From Bacteroidota bacterium (GTDB lineage: Bacteria > Bacteroidota > Bacteroidia > M30B66): a stretch of DNA of 7,304 bases. The position numbers were made by a program, and so were the translations under genes. Shown in pieces: positions 5,805 to 7,304 of the stretch. The stretch is from the NCBI GenBank assembly GCA_020438185.1, contig JAGQVC010000075.1:1-7304 (forward strand). The letters are read 5' to 3'. Below the pieces are notes generated by a model that saw nothing but the letters and a program-made list of their open reading frames with translations, was not told where the DNA came from and did no database searches. Numbering within the stretch: the stretch's first letter is position 1; each line of letters opens with the position of its first letter.

Positions 5805-5827
5805 ATTGATATATGATCAATCATATA
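5805..5827. repeat. Overlapping palindromes ATTGAT/ATCAAT and TATATGAT/ATCATATA
   Basis: TATATGAT (5810-5817) and ATCATATA (5820-5827) are perfect 8-bp complements around CA. ATTGAT (5805-5810) and ATCAAT (5816-5821) form an overlapping 6-bp pair with a 5-base spacer, so two alternative foldings share the middle. Confidence 0.5.
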
Positions 5828-6024
5828 ACAGCCAAATATTTTTTCAAATTATTAAGCAGATGTTTGAATCCTGTTTCATTCGCACAGCAAATGCATAACT
5901 GAGTTTGAATTAAAAAGTTTTCACAAGTACAATTATTTCCAAGCCTGATTCTTTTTGTTAATCGGAAAATAACCGGGAAGCCACTTATCCGGGCAGGTGG
6001 TTCAATGCAGCCTGTCAATTTGAT

Positions 6025-6032
6025 TATCTTCG
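6025..6032 (+). promoter_or_regulatory. Candidate -7 element for the E1 gene
   Basis: TATCTTCG differs from TAnnTTTG by one base and ends ten bases before the ATG at 6042. Only TTC at 6001-6003, 21 bases upstream, is available as a -33 element. If used, the transcript would start about 2-5 bases before the ATG and be almost leaderless. Confidence 0.45.
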
Positions 6033-6041
6033 CGCCTCGTT

Positions 6042-7304
6042 ATGCAGCAGGTAAATCAGGATATTCTTAAAAAAGCATTCTCACTCATGGCTACAGCCAA
6101 AGCCATGACAGAACACTATGAAGCCAATTTTAAAGTGGTTTCAAAATACGTTCATGCCACCTCAAGAGGCCATGAAGCTGTGCAGCTGGCAACAGCACTT
6201 CAACTGCTGCCGCAGGATTTTGCCTTTCCATACTACAGGGACGATTCCATGCTACTGGGAATTGGCATGCAGCCATATGACCTGATGCTGCAGTTAATGG
6301 CAAAACGGGACGATCCTTTTTCAGGCGGCAGAACCTATTATTGTCATCCGAGCTTGCGAGAAGATGATAAACCCAAGATTCCTCACCAGAGCTCCGCAAC
6401 CGGCATGCAGGCAATACCAGCAACCGGCGCTGCAATGGGTTTGTGGTATCGCGAAAAAACCGGCATGCCGGTCGAAGACCGGGCTCCGATAGTTGTATGC
6501 TCGCTGGGCGATGCATCCGTTACCGAAGGTGAAATTGCCGAAGCATTCCAAATGGCAGTGCTTAAAAAATTACCCATTCTTTATCTGGTGCAGGACAATG
6601 GTTGGGATATTTCGGCGAATGCCGAAGAAACCCGCGCGCAATCGGCTTCAGAATATGCACGTGGTTTTAAGGGACTTGAAACCGTTTCAATTGACGGGGC
6701 CGACTTTATTGAATCATACAACGCACTTAAAGAAGTCATTGATACTATCCGGCGGGAACGCCGACCGTTTCTTGTGCATGCAAAGGTTCCGCTACTCAAT
6801 CATCACACCTCCGGTGTAAGAATGGAATGGTATCGGGACGATCTGGAAGAAGCACGTTCACGCGATCCTTACCCGGTTTTACGAAAGCAATTACTGGCTG
6901 CCGGTGTGAACGAAAAGGAGCTCGAACAAATTGAAACGGAAGCCCGGAAATTGGTTGCCGATGATTATGAAAAGGCATTGGCTGCTGAAGATCCTCGCCC
7001 TGAAGATTTGTTTACCCATGATTTTGCTCCAACAAAAATTGAATCAGAATCAGGTACCCGTGAACCGGAAGGTGCGGAGAAAGTGGTGATGGTCGATTGC
7101 GCCCTGTTTGCAGTTGAAGAACTCATGCGCGCAAATCCTGAGTGCCTGCTGTATGGACAAGATGTAGGCGCCCGTTTGGGTGGTGTTTTTCGCGAAGCTG
7201 CTACACTTGCTCAAAAGTTTGGCAACGAACGTGTGTTTAACACGCCCATTCAGGAAGCATTTATTGTGGGTTCAACAGTGGGTATGTCGGCCGCAGGCCT
7301 GAAA
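6042..7304 (+). CDS. Fused E1 alpha-beta subunit of a 2-oxoacid dehydrogenase (branched-chain type likely), 3' part cut
   Basis: The 421 residues visible cover a whole E1 alpha domain and the start of E1 beta in one frame. This fusion of about 660 residues is common in Bacteroidota. Alpha part: FPYYRDDSMLLGIGM at 62-76 and the thiamine-diphosphate site GDASVTEGE...QDN at 156-186, with Asp157 and Asn186 as likely Mg ligands. NHHTSGVR at 253-260 corresponds to the HHSTSD loop of branched-chain E1 alpha. A charged linker lies at about 310-347. The beta part starts near 348 (VVMVDCALFAVEELM), with LLYGQDVG at 369-376 and TPIQEAF at 401-407, whose Glu405 fits the conserved cofactor-activating glutamate. 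The enzyme decarboxylates 2-oxoacids and passes the acyl group to lipoyl-E2. Substrate choice (branched-chain oxoacids rather than pyruvate) is inferred from the HH(S)TS loop and nearby ilvE. No upstream start competes with ATG 6042. Confidence 0.93.
   Translation, partial: MQQVNQDILKKAFSLMATAKAMTEHYEANFKVVSKYVHATSRGHEAVQLATALQLLPQDFAFPYYRDDSMLLGIGMQPYDLMLQLMAKRDDPFSGGRTYYCHPSLREDDKPKIPHQSSATGMQAIPATGAAMGLWYREKTGMPVEDRAPIVVCSLGDASVTEGEIAEAFQMAVLKKLPILYLVQDNGWDISANAEETRAQSASEYARGFKGLETVSIDGADFIESYNALKEVIDTIRRERRPFLVHAKVPLLNHHTSGVRMEWYRDDLEEARSRDPYPVLRKQLLAAGVNEKELEQIETEARKLVADDYEKALAAEDPRPEDLFTHDFAPTKIESESGTREPEGAEKVVMVDCALFAVEELMRANPECLLYGQDVGARLGGVFREAATLAQKFGNERVFNTPIQEAFIVGSTVGMSAAGLK

Larger units (their letters stand above)
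5489..6041. other. Non-coding AT-rich spacer rich in palindromes
   Basis: No credible gene is visible in these 553 bases between the divergent ATPase and E1 genes. The spacer is markedly more AT-rich than the flanking genes up to about 5950, after which composition returns to normal. It contains three TGCTTA-N6-TAAGCA dyads, two other perfect palindromes, a tandem octamer and a promoter at each end. A lone half-site TAAGCA lies at 5853-5858. The length is well above what two promoters need. Confidence 0.7.

Noticed and set aside
5821..6018. 65-codon minus-strand frame in the large spacer
   Set aside because: No family resemblance, no TAnnTTTG promoter or RBS upstream, and its composition looks like a chance opening. 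A real small gene cannot be fully excluded.
5489..6041. Insertion sequence or transposon remnant
   Set aside because: No transposase fragment, no terminal inverted repeats enclosing a unit and no target-site duplication that I could find.
6130..6978. Several minus- and plus-strand frames of 60-128 codons
   Set aside because: All are shadows of the E1 alpha-beta gene in other frames.

Overview
The window comes from a Bacteroidota chromosome (Flavobacteriia/Cytophagia-like). Several independent signs agree: a secreted M43 metalloprotease with the Ig-like module typical of type IX secretion cargo, a fused E1 alpha-beta 2-oxoacid dehydrogenase, a DUF4143-type ATPase, weak or absent Shine-Dalgarno sequences, AT-rich intergenic DNA, and several matches to the Bacteroidota promoter pattern (TAnnTTTG, with TTG 17-23 bases upstream). 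No RNA gene, insertion sequence, CRISPR array or prophage gene is visible.

Layout. Bases 1-1296 (minus strand) hold the N-terminal 432 residues of an M43 (pappalysin-family) secreted protease that runs off the left edge. A 271-base divergent spacer holds a promoter candidate for each direction and an 8-bp inverted repeat between them. Bases 1568-2928 (plus) hold a translationally coupled pair: an enoyl-CoA hydratase/isomerase-family protein and PaaY, a left-handed beta-helix thioesterase known from phenylacetate catabolism. A 265-base spacer with a long nested inverted repeat precedes ilvE (3194-4270, plus), a branched-chain aminotransferase. Converging on ilvE with only 18 bases between is a full-length AAA ATPase with a DUF4143/PD-(D/E)XK-like C-terminus (4289-5488, minus). 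A 553-base non-coding, AT-rich spacer rich in palindromes follows. Bases 6042-7304 (plus) hold the first 421 residues of a fused E1 alpha-beta subunit of a 2-oxoacid dehydrogenase, probably the branched-chain type, which runs off the right edge.

How the genes fit together. IlvE converts leucine, isoleucine and valine to 2-oxoacids, and the E1 protein would decarboxylate such 2-oxoacids towards acyl-CoAs. A crotonase-fold enzyme and a CoA-thioester hydrolase work on the kind of acyl-CoAs made by amino-acid and aromatic catabolism. The metabolic theme is therefore acyl-CoA and amino-acid breakdown, interrupted by the ATPase gene and its palindromic spacer.

The least explained part is the 5489-6041 spacer. 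It carries three copies of an 18-bp dyad, TGCTTA-N6-TAAGCA, at intervals of 123 and 124 bp. The copy nearest the ATPase gene covers the -33 element of that gene's predicted promoter, which looks like a repressor operator. Two more unrelated perfect palindromes lie in the same spacer. Palindromes also sit next to the ECH-paaY promoter and in front of ilvE.
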